In this document: positions 27,562 to 39,759 of the stretch, one piece after another
Position numbering within the stretch: the stretch's first letter is position 1
How the letters are laid out: each line of letters opens with the position of its first letter
Source of the DNA: Epinephelus fuscoguttatus
Taxonomy: Eukaryota; Chordata; Actinopteri; Perciformes; Serranidae
NCBI RefSeq assembly: GCF_011397635.1
Contig: NC_064757.1
Location: 29,831,839 to 29,895,838 of the forward strand
Length of the DNA stretch: 64,000 bases
Direction: 5' to 3'
Made by a program: the position numbers and the translations under genes
Notes under the pieces: model-generated
What the model was told of the DNA's origin: nothing
The model's database searches: none
What the model saw: the letters and a program-made list of their open reading frames with translations, nothing else

Positions 27562-30245
27562 ACACCCACCCAACTTCCCGATCCTGGACTCCCACTCCCC
27601 GCACCTCATATCTCCCTCCCCAAACCGCCTTCCTGCAATATGTGCTGTAGCTAGAAAACGTTCATAAATGCAGATCGATGACTAGTTTAGTTAATTCTAT
27701 CAAGTTGTGAAAGGAGACTTTGAGAACGAGCTGAATTGGCCTGAGATCAGTGTTATGCACAGCATCATCACCCCCCCCCCCTCCCCTCACAGCACCAGGA
27801 AGGCACAAGCTAAAGCACCTTATTCTGCTTTCATTTTATCCTTTTAGGCTGCTATAATTGTAGATTTAACTATATGAAGAATGTCTTTCTTTCTCCTGTC
27901 TTCTAAAGGCAAAGAAAGAGTACCTATTATTTTTAATTTTTGTTTGCACTTTGATGGTAACGAGTTTTTTTGAGTGTATTTGTGAGTGTAACAGAGTGTG
28001 TATGACTGATGTATATATGGATTAAGCTCAGATGGACAGAGTGATACAGGGTGTGCTCAAACATAGGATATGTTAAAGTTGCATTCCAACTGTCGGATGG
28101 CCTCTCATCATGCTCCCAGGTTTCATCTCCAGCGTCGTAAGCACAACGTCGCCGCCACTGTCGACAGCAGTGGTGGCAGAAATGGACTGAGTAACGTTCA
28201 GATAGTTTAAGCCTCACCCGCGCGGCACGCTCCGACAAGCGTGCGTGGGTGGACAAAAGGAGACAGTACAAGTCCAGGTCTGATCAGTTCAGTGCGCAAC
28301 ATGGTCATTTTTTATATAAGCGAGTAAGAGGTGATCATTGCAAGCCTAATCCAGAGGTCTGGTTAGGCACAAGCTTTTCAAAACTCCAAACTTTGACAGC
28401 TTCACCACTTTATCATTACATGCATGACATTACCACACAGGAAAAGTTCACCTTGACTTAACTGTACTGTCTGACAGATTTAGTTAAAGGTTCAATCTGT
28501 AGGATTTTGGGGGATATTGGCAGAAGTGGAATATACTAAAATAAGCAAGTTTGCATTAGTGTATAATCACCTGAAAATAACAATCATTGTGTTTTTGTTA
28601 CCTTAGAATGAGCCGTTTATATCCACATAGGGATGGGATCCACATCCGCAGAGATCGCAATGCTGCACTGCCATGTTTCTACAGTAGCTCTGAATGGACT
28701 AACCAAATGCTGGCTCTATATAGGACTCTATATAGTTAGCAGTCCCTCTGCGACAAGCCAGACAGTGTCAAAAACACTGATTTGCGATGCGAAAACTGCT
28801 TTACTTAGTGTTTATACCGGTTTAAATCACCAGGTCTGTTTGTTTTAGAGAGTGAAAAAACTCTGCGGATCATTCGGCTCACGGTAAAAATCTTAAGTAC
28901 AAGTTCTCAGAGAAAAACGGTGGCTAGCACCCGGTCTCCAACATGCCAAAAAGCATCAGCGAAACACTAATTTGTAACGTGAAACTGATTTTTTTTTTTT
29001 TACCAGTTTTAATCACCTTGTCTGTTTGTTTTGGAGACAGATGGTTGTGGATAATTCGGCTCAGAGTAAAAACCTGAGGGAATTCAAACAAGTTTTAGCT
29101 GGTTGCAGTTTGCAATCCTCACCACTAGATGCTACTAAATCCCCCTTAACCCTGCACTGTTCTTTTCAGTAATATACAATATCCAAAGGTCCAGAGTGCC
29201 TTTACAAACATGCCATATTCCAATTATAACAGCTGTTTTCCTCCAATACAAGAATCATGTAAAACCTGCAGACCTTAAGCTGTTTACCAACCAGACGGGA
29301 GATATTTTACAATGGATGATGTCAGTCACCTTTTATATTAAAAGGCGGCAGACTGGTTACGATGTGGGCATAGCATCATAGTAGTGTGTGGTGCATGTAT
29401 GTCATCTCATTTCAAAGGTTAAATTATGAAATATTTATTTTTTTTCTGGCTAACATTTTGTCCAACTTTGATAGCCCTGAGATCATTTGTAAGTGAAGGG
29501 AAATATTTTGGCACCAGCAAAGAAAACATTTAGATTATGTCGCATACATTTAGACACCACACTGATTTTTATTTAGCACTTACACCCCTTGAGTCTTGGA
29601 TTAAGCTTGCAATGCACTGAGGATTAGGTTTGTCGTACGTGTCCAAAGAAAGTGGCACCTGTTTCTGATAAACTGATTTTTGTAGTGCTGTTTTTTGTTT
29701 CTTCTTTTTTCTTTAAAGCAACACTACATCCTTCAACACTGTATGAAGCCTCTCATAACTGCCCTGTCTGCTCGGTTGTTTTGGGGAAACCTGCACCAGC
29801 GACCTGTCACTCTAGCTGTGATGTTTGAATCTGTTCGATTTACAAATTACCCTTATGGAGTTACGGTGAAACTGGAAGGCAAGTGAATTGTTGATAATCA
29901 AGACACCAAATGATTTATTTTTTACCCAATTATAGTATATTTTGAAGCATTTCTAACCCTTAGTCTATTTTGTGGTTTGAGAAGATTATGGCATTTAATA
30001 TATACACATTGAGTTTGTTTTAGAATATTGAGTGTGCACAATTTTACAGAGAGCTCTGAAGTTGAAATTTTAGTCTCAGTTTCCCCCTCAGCTAACATCC
30101 TCCAACAGTTTTCACATTGTGACATGTATAGACTGACCCTGCTTGCTTGGTAGACATTTTATTACACATTTTTAAAGATTTCTCTGACAGGCTGTCCACA
30201 CTGTTGTGTAATTGTTGGTTTTCAATAAACATTCACTGAACCTGA
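27562..30245 (+). other. Long 3' UTR of znf367 with a MITE copy
   Basis: No coding frame follows the stop. A clear AATAAA at 30224-30229 is about 2.7 kb on, so a long 3' UTR is likely. It contains a C tract near 27771 and, at 28484-29168, a copy of the repeat family seen at 7628 and 39760 (AAAGGTTCAATCTGTAGGATTTTGG… at the left end). A nearer poly(A) site is not excluded. Confidence 0.5.
30224..30229 (+). terminator. Candidate poly(A) signal of znf367
   Basis: AATAAA followed by an A/C-rich then G/T-containing stretch. It lies about 190 bases before the stop codon of the convergent slc35d2 gene. Confidence 0.5.
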
Positions 30246-30416
30246 CCCAGAATTTATGTGATCTTCTTGTCAGTTCATTCATATACCAGCAGTAATGTCT
30301 CCAGGACAATCAATTGAGTTTAAATAAACATCAAAATAAAAGTTCAGAAGCAAAATTGAGCTCCAACATGAAGCAGAACAATGCCACCTAGTGGTGGATG
30401 TTAAAATATTGTCCAT

Positions 30417-33400
30417 TTAGTTGGCAGAGTACTTCCCTGTTGAATCCTCTGGGATGTGAATCTTCAGCTCTTGTGCACTTTCTGCGTTAGTCCCAGATGA
30501 TTTTTGGTTAAACGTGAGATATGAGTACACCAGTCCACCTGACATACTGCAAAGACAAAGATGAATGAATGTTAGGCCATGGTAAATGATTGTTGCTACT
30601 GCTGAGCTGTTACCCAGAGTGACTGAACAATGTGTGCCAAGACAATAAGCTTCAGTTCAAAGATGCTGGGGCCTCTTGTTTGATTGTTTGATCACATTGA
30701 ACTCTGACAATTTGCAGTTGTAGTCAAGCACAGTTCATGATGACATTTAACAAAATATGTTGGTCACAAACTGTTAAAACAACAGAATAAAATTAAACTG
30801 AAGTGGGGAAAAAATTAACTTCTTACCAAATGCTGAGGCCGAGGAAGTTGGTCCAAGAGAACAGGTAGTCTCCACCTACAAAGATGCCGATATAGGCTAC
30901 GGCAACATTCTTTAGAAAAATGTAATATTTACACAAGTTAGTGATGATCCTGTTAGCAGAACAAGGATGATGTTTTAAGTTCTTTGTTGTTATGTCTGTT
31001 ACTTAGCACAGCATCTCAAAAACTTTAGGGGAAAGTTAAAAGGACAGTTCACCCTAAAATCAAAAATACATGTTTTTCTTTTTACCTGTAATGTTATTTA
31101 TCAATCTAGATTGTTTTGGTGTGAGTCGCTGAGTGTTGGAGATATTGGCTATAGAGATGTCTGCCTTCTCTAAAGTATAATGGAACTACCATAAAACCTC
31201 AATTAAAAGCCTAGGGTCTTACTAGCTCAGTGTGGCTATTCATCCATCCATCCATTTTCTAACTGCTTATCCTCTTGAGGGTCGCAGGGGGGCTGGAGCC
31301 TATCCCAGCTGACATTGGGCAAGAGGCGGGATACACCCTGGACAGGTCGCCAGACTATCACAGGGCTGACACATAGAGACAGACAACCATTCACACCTAC
31401 GGACAATTTCACCAATTAACCTGCATGTGTTTGGACTGTTGGAGGAAGCCGGAGTACACGCTGACATGGGGAGAACATGTAAGCTCCACACAGAGGGGCT
31501 CCCACACCCGGGATCAAACCGGGAACCCTGCTGCTGTGAGGTGACAGTGCTAACCACCACACCACCGTGCCGCCCTGTGGCTATTCATTTTGACAAATAA
31601 AACTCTTGTTGCCAAGCAGCTTGTTTTTTTTTAAGTTCTTCGGATGTATAAAAGCAGGTTGTTGGCTACCTCAAATAATGTGTCCATTCCTCCATTAGCC
31701 TGTAAGTTATTCATGTTCCTTTAGTCTGTAAGGGTCCTCAGATGAAGAGAATCAAAAGGGTTTTTCATAAAAATTGATCCAAGTTGTGAGTATTGTTTTA
31801 ACAGGATAAAGTGGTATTGTGTCAGTATGTCGGGTGCTGTAATCCTTGAGCGCCTTAACTCTCTCTGTGATGCATTGTATGTCAGAGCTAGATCAAATGA
31901 ATGATTCATTCCTGATATTATCTGAAGCCTGACTATTATACAAATAATATTCACACTGGTATAAATAAACAAATAGATCATATGTCCTGATCTTTGCACA
32001 GTTTTGTGTGAAAGGAATTAAAGGCCTGTCCCATATATAGGCCTGTTAATTTCAGCAACTAAAGCAAATAATAGCCCGGGCAACTAACTGAAGTTTTATG
32101 GTATATGGCACTCAGTTTGTGGTGCTCAAAACACCATAAAATACATTTGAAAAACTCAACAGCAACGTCTCTTTCCAACTGCACCCTCTAACCATAAGAT
32201 GACACAGAGGGGAGCATTGCTACTGCTAGCTCACCTAGCACCACTGAGCTAGCTATCGTTACAGCTCAGCTGAGGAGGACGTCATTAATGTTTACATCTT
32301 GTGCCATCACAAGCACCAGCCTCCCATCTATGTGTTACATGCATCCTTCTCCATGGTGATATGGTTAGTGGGTGTAGCTTGGTAGACAGAAAATAGTTCC
32401 TACATGAGACTGCTACAACAAGGTCTGTGGATTATCTTGAGTAACCAGGTCATGATTTCTGGAAAGAGACATTGCTGTTGAGTGTCATCTAGTTCCATTG
32501 CATTCAAGAGAATGCAGACATCTTTACTGTCGATATCTCAGACACTCTGCAACTCACACCAAAACAATCTAGAGTGATAAATAGCACTACAAGTATGAAG
32601 AAAAATATGTATTTTGATTTTGGGGTGAGGGCGGCACGGTGATGTGGTGGTTAGCACTGTCGCCTCACGGCAAGAGGGTTCCCGGTTCGATCCTGGGTGT
32701 GGGAGCCCTTCTGTGCGGAGTTTGCATGTTCTCCCCGTGTCAGCGAGGGTTCTCTCCGGGCACTCCGGCTTCCTCCCACAGTCCAAAAACACGCAGATTG
32801 GGGACTAGTGCTGATAATTGATAACTCTAAATTGTCTGTAGGTGTGAATGTGAGCGTGAGTGGTTGTCTGTCTCTATGTGTCAGCCGTGTGATAGTCTGG
32901 CGACCTGTCCAGGGTGTACCCTGCCTCTCGCCCGATGTCAGCTGGGATAGGCTCCAGCCCCCCCGCAACCCTCAAGAGGATGAAGCGGTAAGAGGAATGA
33001 ATTTTGGGGTGAACTGTCCCTTTAAGCCATCACAATGGGGTGAAGAACAAGTATCTAGTTTTTGATGCAGATTTAGATCCATGTGTAGATGCAGTTAATT
33101 TAAAAACAATCCTAGCATTGCATGAGAGGCCATTTTGAACATAAACAGTTTTTACTGTTAACTATGTGTAGTCTGAACCCAGATCCACACAGAAGCTCGA
33201 TTATTAACATAATGGATTTGTAGGGTTGTGCAATCTTGGCTGAGGTATGTGCACTGACCTTTCTGGTCTAAAAATAGCATTTTTATCAGTGTGTTCTTAC
33301 CTTTATTGCCCCCACTACTGTTGTAGTAAGTGCAGAGTTATAATAGCTGCACAGGACAATGGAATACATGAGCACAAACCTGAAAAACACAGAACTGAGT

Positions 33401-36400
33401 ATCACAATACAGGGTAGTGGGGCAGTTATATAAGACCTATGGAAGTATGATTTCTTGCTTGTTTTTGGAGTTGCCACAAAGATATGACAGTAATTGAGCA
33501 TAGTGTGGTGACATACCCCATGAAGCAGGACATGAGGAAGCAAAAAATAAAAGTGGCTGTAACCCAGTCTTTAAAGGTGACTGCCTGTGGATCAGAAACA
33601 TGCAGGTGGTCAGGCAGGAAAACACACACAGCTCTGGGCACAAACACTTCAAAGAATACACTGGACTATATTTAATGTATGTACCTCGTGTAAATCTCCA
33701 GTCAATGCACTTGCCAAGAGAGTGGGGATGACAATGATTAGTGCATTGTAAAATAAGACACCATACTTCCCGAGGCCCTTAATGAAAAAGAGCAAAATAT
33801 TCAATTTAATGTGACCAAAATCAAACAGATCATTTGTGACGCTTGTGCAACAAACAGCAGACCTAAAAACAGTTACTGTGACAACATATTAGATTTACAA
33901 AGTGCTGATAATTGTTCATTGGTGTGATCCTGGTGTGTCCCACATCCTGTTTACTTAAAGGGTGGACAAACATAACTAAAACCATCACCTTTACTCACAC
34001 TTTGTAATGCTAAAGATAAAAATCTATCATCTCATTTTCGATGCAATACCATGTTTAGTTAAGGTTTACAGGTTTCATCCCCTTCCTTCTTCTGGCAGGA
34101 CAGCTGTGCAGTAACACGATCTTCTATTACCCTGCAATTTGTCACACCTTCACAGACATTTAACTGATGTGAAACTACCAGTAGAATACACAAGGTCGTG
34201 TCCATTTGTACAGAGTGTGCAGGGAATGTTACCTCAGTGCCAAGTTTCTTCTTGGTGTACACGCTGCTGGCAGCCGTGAAAGCATCGTTGAGCAGGATGA
34301 AAGTATAGCTCTCCACATCGAAGGCCAGGTCAGAGCTGGAAGAGAGGAACAGACGGAGGCAACGCTCTGGTGTTCATTTCTTAAGGACATTATAAACAAT
34401 TCCTATTGAATTAATTCACTTTAGAAATTCATACCTTGCAGCAACCATGGCACCCAGGACTATGGCTACGACACTATACACAAGGCGTCTTGGAAATGTT
34501 TTTCTGACAAAAGGAAAGCATTCAGTTCAAAAACAAAAATTGTATAGAAAAAAGCACATGTCAAAGTGCAGATAAGAATAAAAGTTGATGTTCTTTCCCT
34601 TGAATAAATCATATCTCACTCTTTAATATCTTACATTTTCCTTCTCCCCCTGCACTGAAAGCTCCTGTCTTGTTAAATTGTGTTGATAAACTGATTATAA
34701 ATCTCTCCATGTAAGAGTGCTGCATGATACAGTACTTTAACACCAGCTCTGTCATAGAGATATGTCTTACCTTAGTATATATACTTCCAAGATCATTGTC
34801 ATCAATATGGTGAATTTCCGTAATACTGTAAACATGGGTAAACTGTAAAAGACACCACATGACCACATGAATGAGTGCTGTTAAACTTAAAAGGAATACT
34901 TCACCCTCCAAATGATAATTTGTGTGTCACATACTCACTCTTTAAGTCAGGAAGAAAACTTTGTTTTTCTCACATGCCTCCAACAAAGAATCCAAAAACG
35001 GAGAAAATTCTTGATAAATTGACATGCAGTGCCTGCTACTGCGTTCTAAAAGTTGAACTCAGTTTATCTCAGGGTGCAGCCATTGCGGCACGTCTATATT
35101 GAAAACAATGAATTTGAGGCCTCACAAAACGCGGCATGTGTGCGGCCCATAACCCAAGTCTCATTTATCCAGTTGCATGCTAAGTACTTCCCAAACAGAC
35201 AAGCCCTTTCAACTGGGAACTGAACAGAAAGTGAAACTTATCTACAAAACCCAAAACCAGTGAAGTTGGCACGTTATGTAAATCGTAGATAAAAACAGAA
35301 TACAATGATTTGCAAATCCTTTTCAACTCATATTCAATTGAATACACTGCAAAGACAAGATGTTTAATGTTCAAACTGAGAAACTTTATTTTTTTTTTTG
35401 CAAATAATCATTAACTTAGAATTTAAAGGCAGCAACACATTGCAAAAAAGTTGGCACAAGGGCCTTTTTACCACTGTGTTACATCGCCTTTCCTTTTAAC
35501 GACACTCAGTAAACGTTTGGGAACTGAGGAGACCAATTTTTGAAGCTTTTCAGGTGGAACTCTTTCCCATTCTTGCTTGATGTACAGTTTAAGTTGTTCA
35601 ACAGTCCGGGGTCTCCGCTGTCGTATTTTACGCTTCATAATGCGCCACACATTTTCAATGGGAGACAGGTCTGGACTACAGGCAGGCCAGTCTAGTACCC
35701 GCACTCTTTTACTATGGAGCCATGCTGTTGTAACACGTGCAGAATGTGGCTTGGCATTGTCTTGCTGAAATAAGCAGGGGCGTCCATGAAAAAGACGTTG
35801 CTTGGATGGCAACATATGTTGCTCCAAAACCTGTATGTACCTTTCAGCATTAATGATGCCTTCCCATATGTGTAAGTTGCCCATGCCTTGGGCACTAATA
35901 CACCCCCATACCATCACAGATGCTGGCTTTTGAACTTTGCGCCTATAACAGTCCGGATGGTTCTTTTCCTCTTTGGTCCGGAGGACACGACGTCCACAGT
36001 TTCCAAAAACAATTTGAAATGTGGACTCGTCAGACCACAGAACACTTTTCCACTTTGCATCAGTCCATCTTAGATGAGCTCGGGCCCAGCAAAGCCGGCG
36101 GCGTTTCTGGGTGCTGTTGATAAATGGCTTTCGCTTTGCATTGTAGAGTTTTAACTTGCACTTGCAGATGTAGCGACGAACTGTAGTTACTGACAATGGT
36201 TTTCTGAAGTGTTCCTGAGCCCATGTGGTGATGTCCTTTACACACTGATGTCGGTTTTTGATGCAGTACCGCCTGAGGGATCGAAGGTCATGGGCATTCA
36301 ATGTTGGTTTTCCGCCTTGTCGCTTACGTGCAGTGATTTCTCCAGATTCTCTGAACCTTTTGACGATATTACGGACCGTAGATGATGAAATCCCTAAATT

Positions 36401-37687
36401 TCTTGCAATAGCTCGTTGAGGAATGTTGTTCTTAAACTGTTCGACAATCAGCTCACGCATTTGTTCACTAAGTGGTGACCCTCGCCCCATCCTTGTTTGT
36501 GAATGACTGAGCATTTCAGGGAAGCTGCTTTTATACCCAATCATGGCACCCACCTGTTCCCAATTAGCCCGTTCACCTGTGGGATGTTCCAAATAAGTGT
36601 TTGATGAGCATTCCTCAACTTTCTCAGTCTTTTTTGCCACTTGTGCCAGCTTTTTTGAAACATGTTGCAGGCATCAAATTCCAAATGAGCTAATATTTGC
36701 AAAAAATTACAAAGTTTACCTGTTCGAACATTAAGTAACTTGTCTTTGCAGTGTATTCAATTGAATATAGGTTGAAAAGGATTTGCAAATCATTGTATTC
36801 TGTTTTTATCTACGATTTACATAACGTGCCAACTTCACTGGTTTTGGGTTTTGTAATACGAGGTTTGAGAACCAGAGGGGCAAAAGTGGGTGAAAATCAG
36901 TTATGTATATCACATGACTGCCAAAACGGTACTTGTGAACTCTAAACCAATCCAGAGTTATTCGTCAAAAACAAAACGATTTAACACAAAAATCACTGAA
37001 GTATTTTGGGGCCATAAAGGGCGCAAGTGCACTTAAAAAAATCTGTTTTTCAGTGTGCATCAAAATATTGTTCATTAATTATAATGTCATCCAAATGTTT
37101 ATAAAGCTATAATATTAAAGATTAAAATCAATGAACAAAGTCAGGGCAAAGTATTTTCAGTCCTTTTTTTGTGTTTTGGCTGTCCTGTAAAAATAGTCAA
37201 ATGTCGCTTACTGTACATCCCTCTGGTTCTCAGCCCTCACTATGCTCTCTCAAAGCCAGACTCCAACTGACAAGAGTTTTCTTCACAAATTCAACACATC
37301 ATAGGGTGAGAAATCGATATACAAAGGGTAATTTGGGGGGTGAAGTATTCTTTTAAGGATTAAAATCTACTTAATGAGATGACAGCCAAACTGGGTGAAC
37401 CTGAGTTTTTTGGTGCTCGCCAGTCCTGTTATATGGTTCCCAACATACAGCAAAGGAAGAGGGAAAATCTGGCAAATAGAGTAAGATAAAAGGAGTGTGA
37501 CACTTTAATTAAGATTAATGATGAGGAATATTTATTTTTTAAAAGAGAAATGCTTACTTTAAAAAGAATACTTCTGTCAAAGTCTTGAAACTTGACAGTT
37601 TTGCTCATTTTGGCAGCATAAAGGACGACAAGAGTGGTGATCATCTGAGAGGACAAAAGTGACAGTGAGATGTGCATGTGTATGACT

Positions 37688-37742
<55 letters not shown>

Positions 37743-38831
37743 AGAAACGTCAACACCTGGATAACTCACCTGGCCTATTCCCAGACACATGTAGGAAGGA
37801 AACCTACAAAACCATCACATAAACCGTTAAAGACATAGAGTTTGATTCCATAACGACTAATTTAATGTTACAGTAAGCATCCTCTGTGTGTGAGCTTTCT
37901 CCAACAACACTGTATGAAACAATGTGGTGGAAGGTGAGTACATTTATTTTAGTATCGTACTTGAGTACAATTTTAAAGTACTTAACTTGAGCATCACTAC
38001 TCCAGTACACAAATATTGTGCTACTTCCACCACATTTATCTGATACATTTAGTTACTAGTTACTTTGCATATTCATATTCAAAATAAAGGGTGGCACGGT
38101 GATGTAGTGGTTAGCATTGATGCCTCACAGCAAGCGGGTTCATGGTTCAGAGCTTGCATGTTCTCTGGCTTACTCTGGGTACCCCAGCTTCCCCACAGTC
38201 CAAAGATTTGAAGACTTAATTGGTGAATTTGTGTGAATGGTTGTCTGTCTCTATGTGTGAACCCATGCTGACTCAGGGAGAACGTGCAAACTCTGTACAG
38301 GCGCCCCCACCCCGGGGTTCAAACCAGGTACCCTCTTACTGTGCAGCAACAATACTAACCACTGCAGCACTGTGCCACCCTAAATCACACTGACTGATCA
38401 AAATGTAGGTGCTCACAAAGGGATTTTTATTTTATGTTTCAGCTTTATTGCCCAGATTAAAACATTTGCTAGAAGAGTAAAGTGTAATCAGTTACACAAC
38501 TTTAATAAAGTAATAGTTTGTACATAGTTTGTGTATATACATAGTTTACTTCTGGTACTTTTAAATATGTTTTAATGCCAATACTGTTGTATTTCACTTT
38601 AGTATAAAGTTTAATACTGAGTTTTCCATGTAACATAGCACTTCATGTTGATAATGCTACTTTTCCTTCCACCTGTGATGAATGACAGAGCAGACAAAGC
38701 GTCACATACCTGTAGCTGGTCAGTACGGTTTTATTCACCACCGTTATAAGAAACGAGCTGCCGGCGTAAAACACGGCGGAGGAGAACTTGAGCAGCCCGG
38801 AGTGTTCAGTAGTTTCCTGACAGGCAGACAT
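30417..38831 (-). CDS. slc35d2: Nucleotide-sugar transporter SLC35D2
   Basis: Golgi membrane antiporter of the SLC35D family, bringing UDP-GlcNAc and related nucleotide sugars into the lumen. Twelve exons in transcript order: 38831-38710, 37803-37770, 37644-37558, 37468-37401, 34842-34771, 34503-34435, 34335-34233, 33777-33685, 33584-33517, 33379-33301, 30909-30827, 30546-30417. They sum to 1008 bases (335 aa, against 337 in human), open. Family motifs include [91 protein letters not shown] and [14 protein letters not shown]; several hydrophobic segments fit ten membrane spans. The donor after exon 4 (AG|GTTCAC) is weak. Assignment to D2 over D1 rests on sequence and on znf367 next door. Introns 4 and 10 are swollen by transposons. 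Confidence 0.92.
31244..31575 (-). mobile_element. tRNA-headed SINE, minus strand, 13-bp TSD
   Basis: The head GGCGGCACGGTGG…GTTAGCACTG and a B-box-like GGTTTGATCCCGG are at the high-coordinate end. The tail is CCATCCATCCATTTTC as written. It is flanked by perfect copies of TGTGGCTATTCAT at 31231-31243 and 31576-31588, the mark of target-primed insertion. The frame at 31300-31560 is not a gene. Confidence 0.75.
32629..33000 (+). mobile_element. tRNA-headed SINE, plus strand, 12-bp TSD
   Basis: Same family as the copy at 31244, opposite strand: GGCGGCACGGTGATGTGG, B-box-like GGTTCGATCCTGG, body with GGCGACCTGTCCAGGGTGTACC, tail GGAATGA. Perfect duplication ATTTTGGGGTGA at 32617-32628 and 33001-33012. 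Confidence 0.78.
35245..36853 (-). mobile_element. Complete Tc1-like transposon
   Basis: A 1609-bp element flanked by TA (35243-35244 and 36854-36855). Terminal inverted repeats begin CAAAACCCAAAACCAGTG. The outer 83 bases are identical between the ends, and clear similarity extends to about 210 bases. An inner copy of the CAAAAAAG(T/C)TGGCACAAG motif lies in each arm, as in the IR/DR layout of Sleeping Beauty-type elements. Inserted in slc35d2 intron 4. Confidence 0.9.
35468..36490 (-). CDS. Tc1/mariner transposase, uninterrupted
   Basis: Transposase of the Tc1 group: binds the terminal repeats and carries out cut-and-paste transposition into TA. I start at the ATG of [14 protein letters not shown] (340 aa, the usual family length); the frame is open further upstream but without a better ATG. 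The N-terminal paired-like half has two helix-turn-helix regions ([20 protein letters not shown] and a second around residues 85-110) joined by a basic GRPR-like hook ([10 protein letters not shown]). The catalytic triad is D154 (LWSDES), D244 (QQDNAKPH) and E279 (SPIENVW), spaced DD34E. The end is GDVTQW. No stop or frameshift is seen, so the copy could be recent. Confidence 0.93.
   Translation of the reverse strand: MGRGSPLSEQMRELIVEQFKNNIPQRAIARNLGISSSTVRNIVKRFRESGEITARKRQGGKPTLNAHDLRSLRRYCIKNRHQCVKDITTWAQEHFRKPLSVTTVRRYICKCKLKLYNAKRKPFINSTQKRRRLCWARAHLRWTDAKWKSVLWSDESTFQIVFGNCGRRVLRTKEEKNHPDCYRRKVQKPASVMVWGCISAQGMGNLHIWEGIINAERYIQVLEQHMLPSKQRLFHGRPCLFQQDNAKPHSARVTTAWLHSKRVRVLDWPACSPDLSPIENVWRIMKRKIRQRRPRTVEQLKLYIKQEWERVPPEKLQKLVSSVPKRLLSVVKRKGDVTQW
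37690..37740. repeat. (CA)n microsatellite
   Basis: An uninterrupted CA run of about 25 units in slc35d2 intron 2, some 30 bases from exon 2 on one side and 45 from exon 3 on the other. Confidence 0.95.
38092..38382. mobile_element. Head-out pair of SINE fragments
   Basis: GGTGGCACGGTGATGTAGTGG opens the segment on the + strand, and the inverse of the same head (CACTGTGCCACC as written) closes it. Two copies of the SINE family, facing opposite ways, therefore meet near 38265. It lies in slc35d2 intron 1. A nearby GGTGGAAG/CTTCCACC pair at 37924-38032 is part of another repeat. Confidence 0.6.
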
Positions 38832-38999
38832 CTTCACAGACACTTCACAGACACCTGTTGGAGTTCCTACCGAGTTTCACTGAGGCGGAGTGACTCCTGG
38901 TTTGATGGGAGGTACTGCCCACGTGAACCTTTGCCTGGCTGCAGATAACATAGCGGGCGTCAGTGGTCATTCGTGAAACAGGACGTCAACGACCGGAAG

Positions 39000-39440
39000 T
39001 GACAAAATAAAATGAAATAAAACAAAAAATAAAACTAACCTAAACCAAATGAAAACATACTAAACTAAACTAAAATAAAATAAAATGGAATAAAAAATAG
39101 AAAACTAAACCAAACTAAAATAAACTAAACTAAACCAAACTAAAATAAACTAGAATAAAATAAAACATACTAAAATGAAATAAAATAAAATAGAAAACGA
39201 AACAAAACTAAACCAAAATAAAACAAACTAAAATTAAATAAAATAGAAAACTAAACCAAAATAAAAAAAAATAAAACAAACTAAACTAAAAAAAAAGATC
39301 AAATTAAAAATAAAACAAATAAAACTCAACTAAACTAAAATAAATGAAATAAAATAAAAAATAAAACAAACTAAACTAAAATAAAATAAAAAAATTAAAA
39401 CAAAAAACTAAAATAAAATAAAATAAAATAAAATAAGTAG
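39000..39440. repeat. A/T-rich (TAAAA/CTAAA)n low-complexity tract
   Basis: About 430 bases of degenerate TAAAA, AACTAAA and AATAAAA units almost free of G. It lies just upstream of slc35d2 and carries no gene. Confidence 0.9.
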
Positions 39441-39759
39441 CAGAGTTAGAACTCACATTAAACAAACATTAAACTACTAATGACAACTGAAGTTGCTGGG
39501 TGGATTTTTTTTCTGCATTTCCCTTTATCTCTGGTTCATTTTTAATATTTATTTGACACAAAAAGGTAACGTTCTTGATTTATCAAAAATACATGTAAAA
39601 AGTTTGATTTTGTTCCTCCCTACTCATATTCGATGGAACATTTGAAGCCTATAACCTGAGCTTTACTGCTCACTTGTTTGTCTAATATCTAACCTACAAA
39701 TAACGTTTGTCCAGTTTTGATTCTACTACTCTTCAGGGCAGTAGGCTGACTGTCTTTCA

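Larger units (their letters stand above)
31036..33025. mobile_element. TTAA-flanked MITE split by two SINEs
   Basis: Ends TTAAAAGGACAGTTCACCC (left) and GGGTGAACTGTCCCTTTAA (right) are inverse, each with TTAA. Inner arms repeat CTAGATTGTTTTGGTGTGAG and its inverse. It lies in slc35d2 intron 10 and is interrupted by SINEs at 31244-31575 and 32629-33000. A shorter copy of the family is at 5118-5705. Confidence 0.75.
34887..37356. mobile_element. TTAA-flanked MITE hosting a Tc1 element
   Basis: Left end TTAAAAGGAATACTTCACCCTCC, right end GGGGGGTGAAGTATTCTTTTAA, inverse with TTAA at both ends. The interior has no coding frame of its own. The Tc1-like element 35245-36853 sits inside, all in slc35d2 intron 4. 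Confidence 0.65.

Noticed and set aside
31300-31560. Possible tRNA gene from A-box and B-box-like motifs, here and at 32640, 50242
   Set aside because: No cloverleaf pairing; bodies and tails are those of SINEs with target duplications.
35468-36640. Longer 390-residue form of the transposase
   Set aside because: The upstream start is a GTG; the ATG at 36490 gives the standard 340-aa Tc1 length.
37690-37740. Z-DNA-forming or regulatory role for the CA run
   Set aside because: An ordinary dinucleotide microsatellite; nothing in the sequence shows function.
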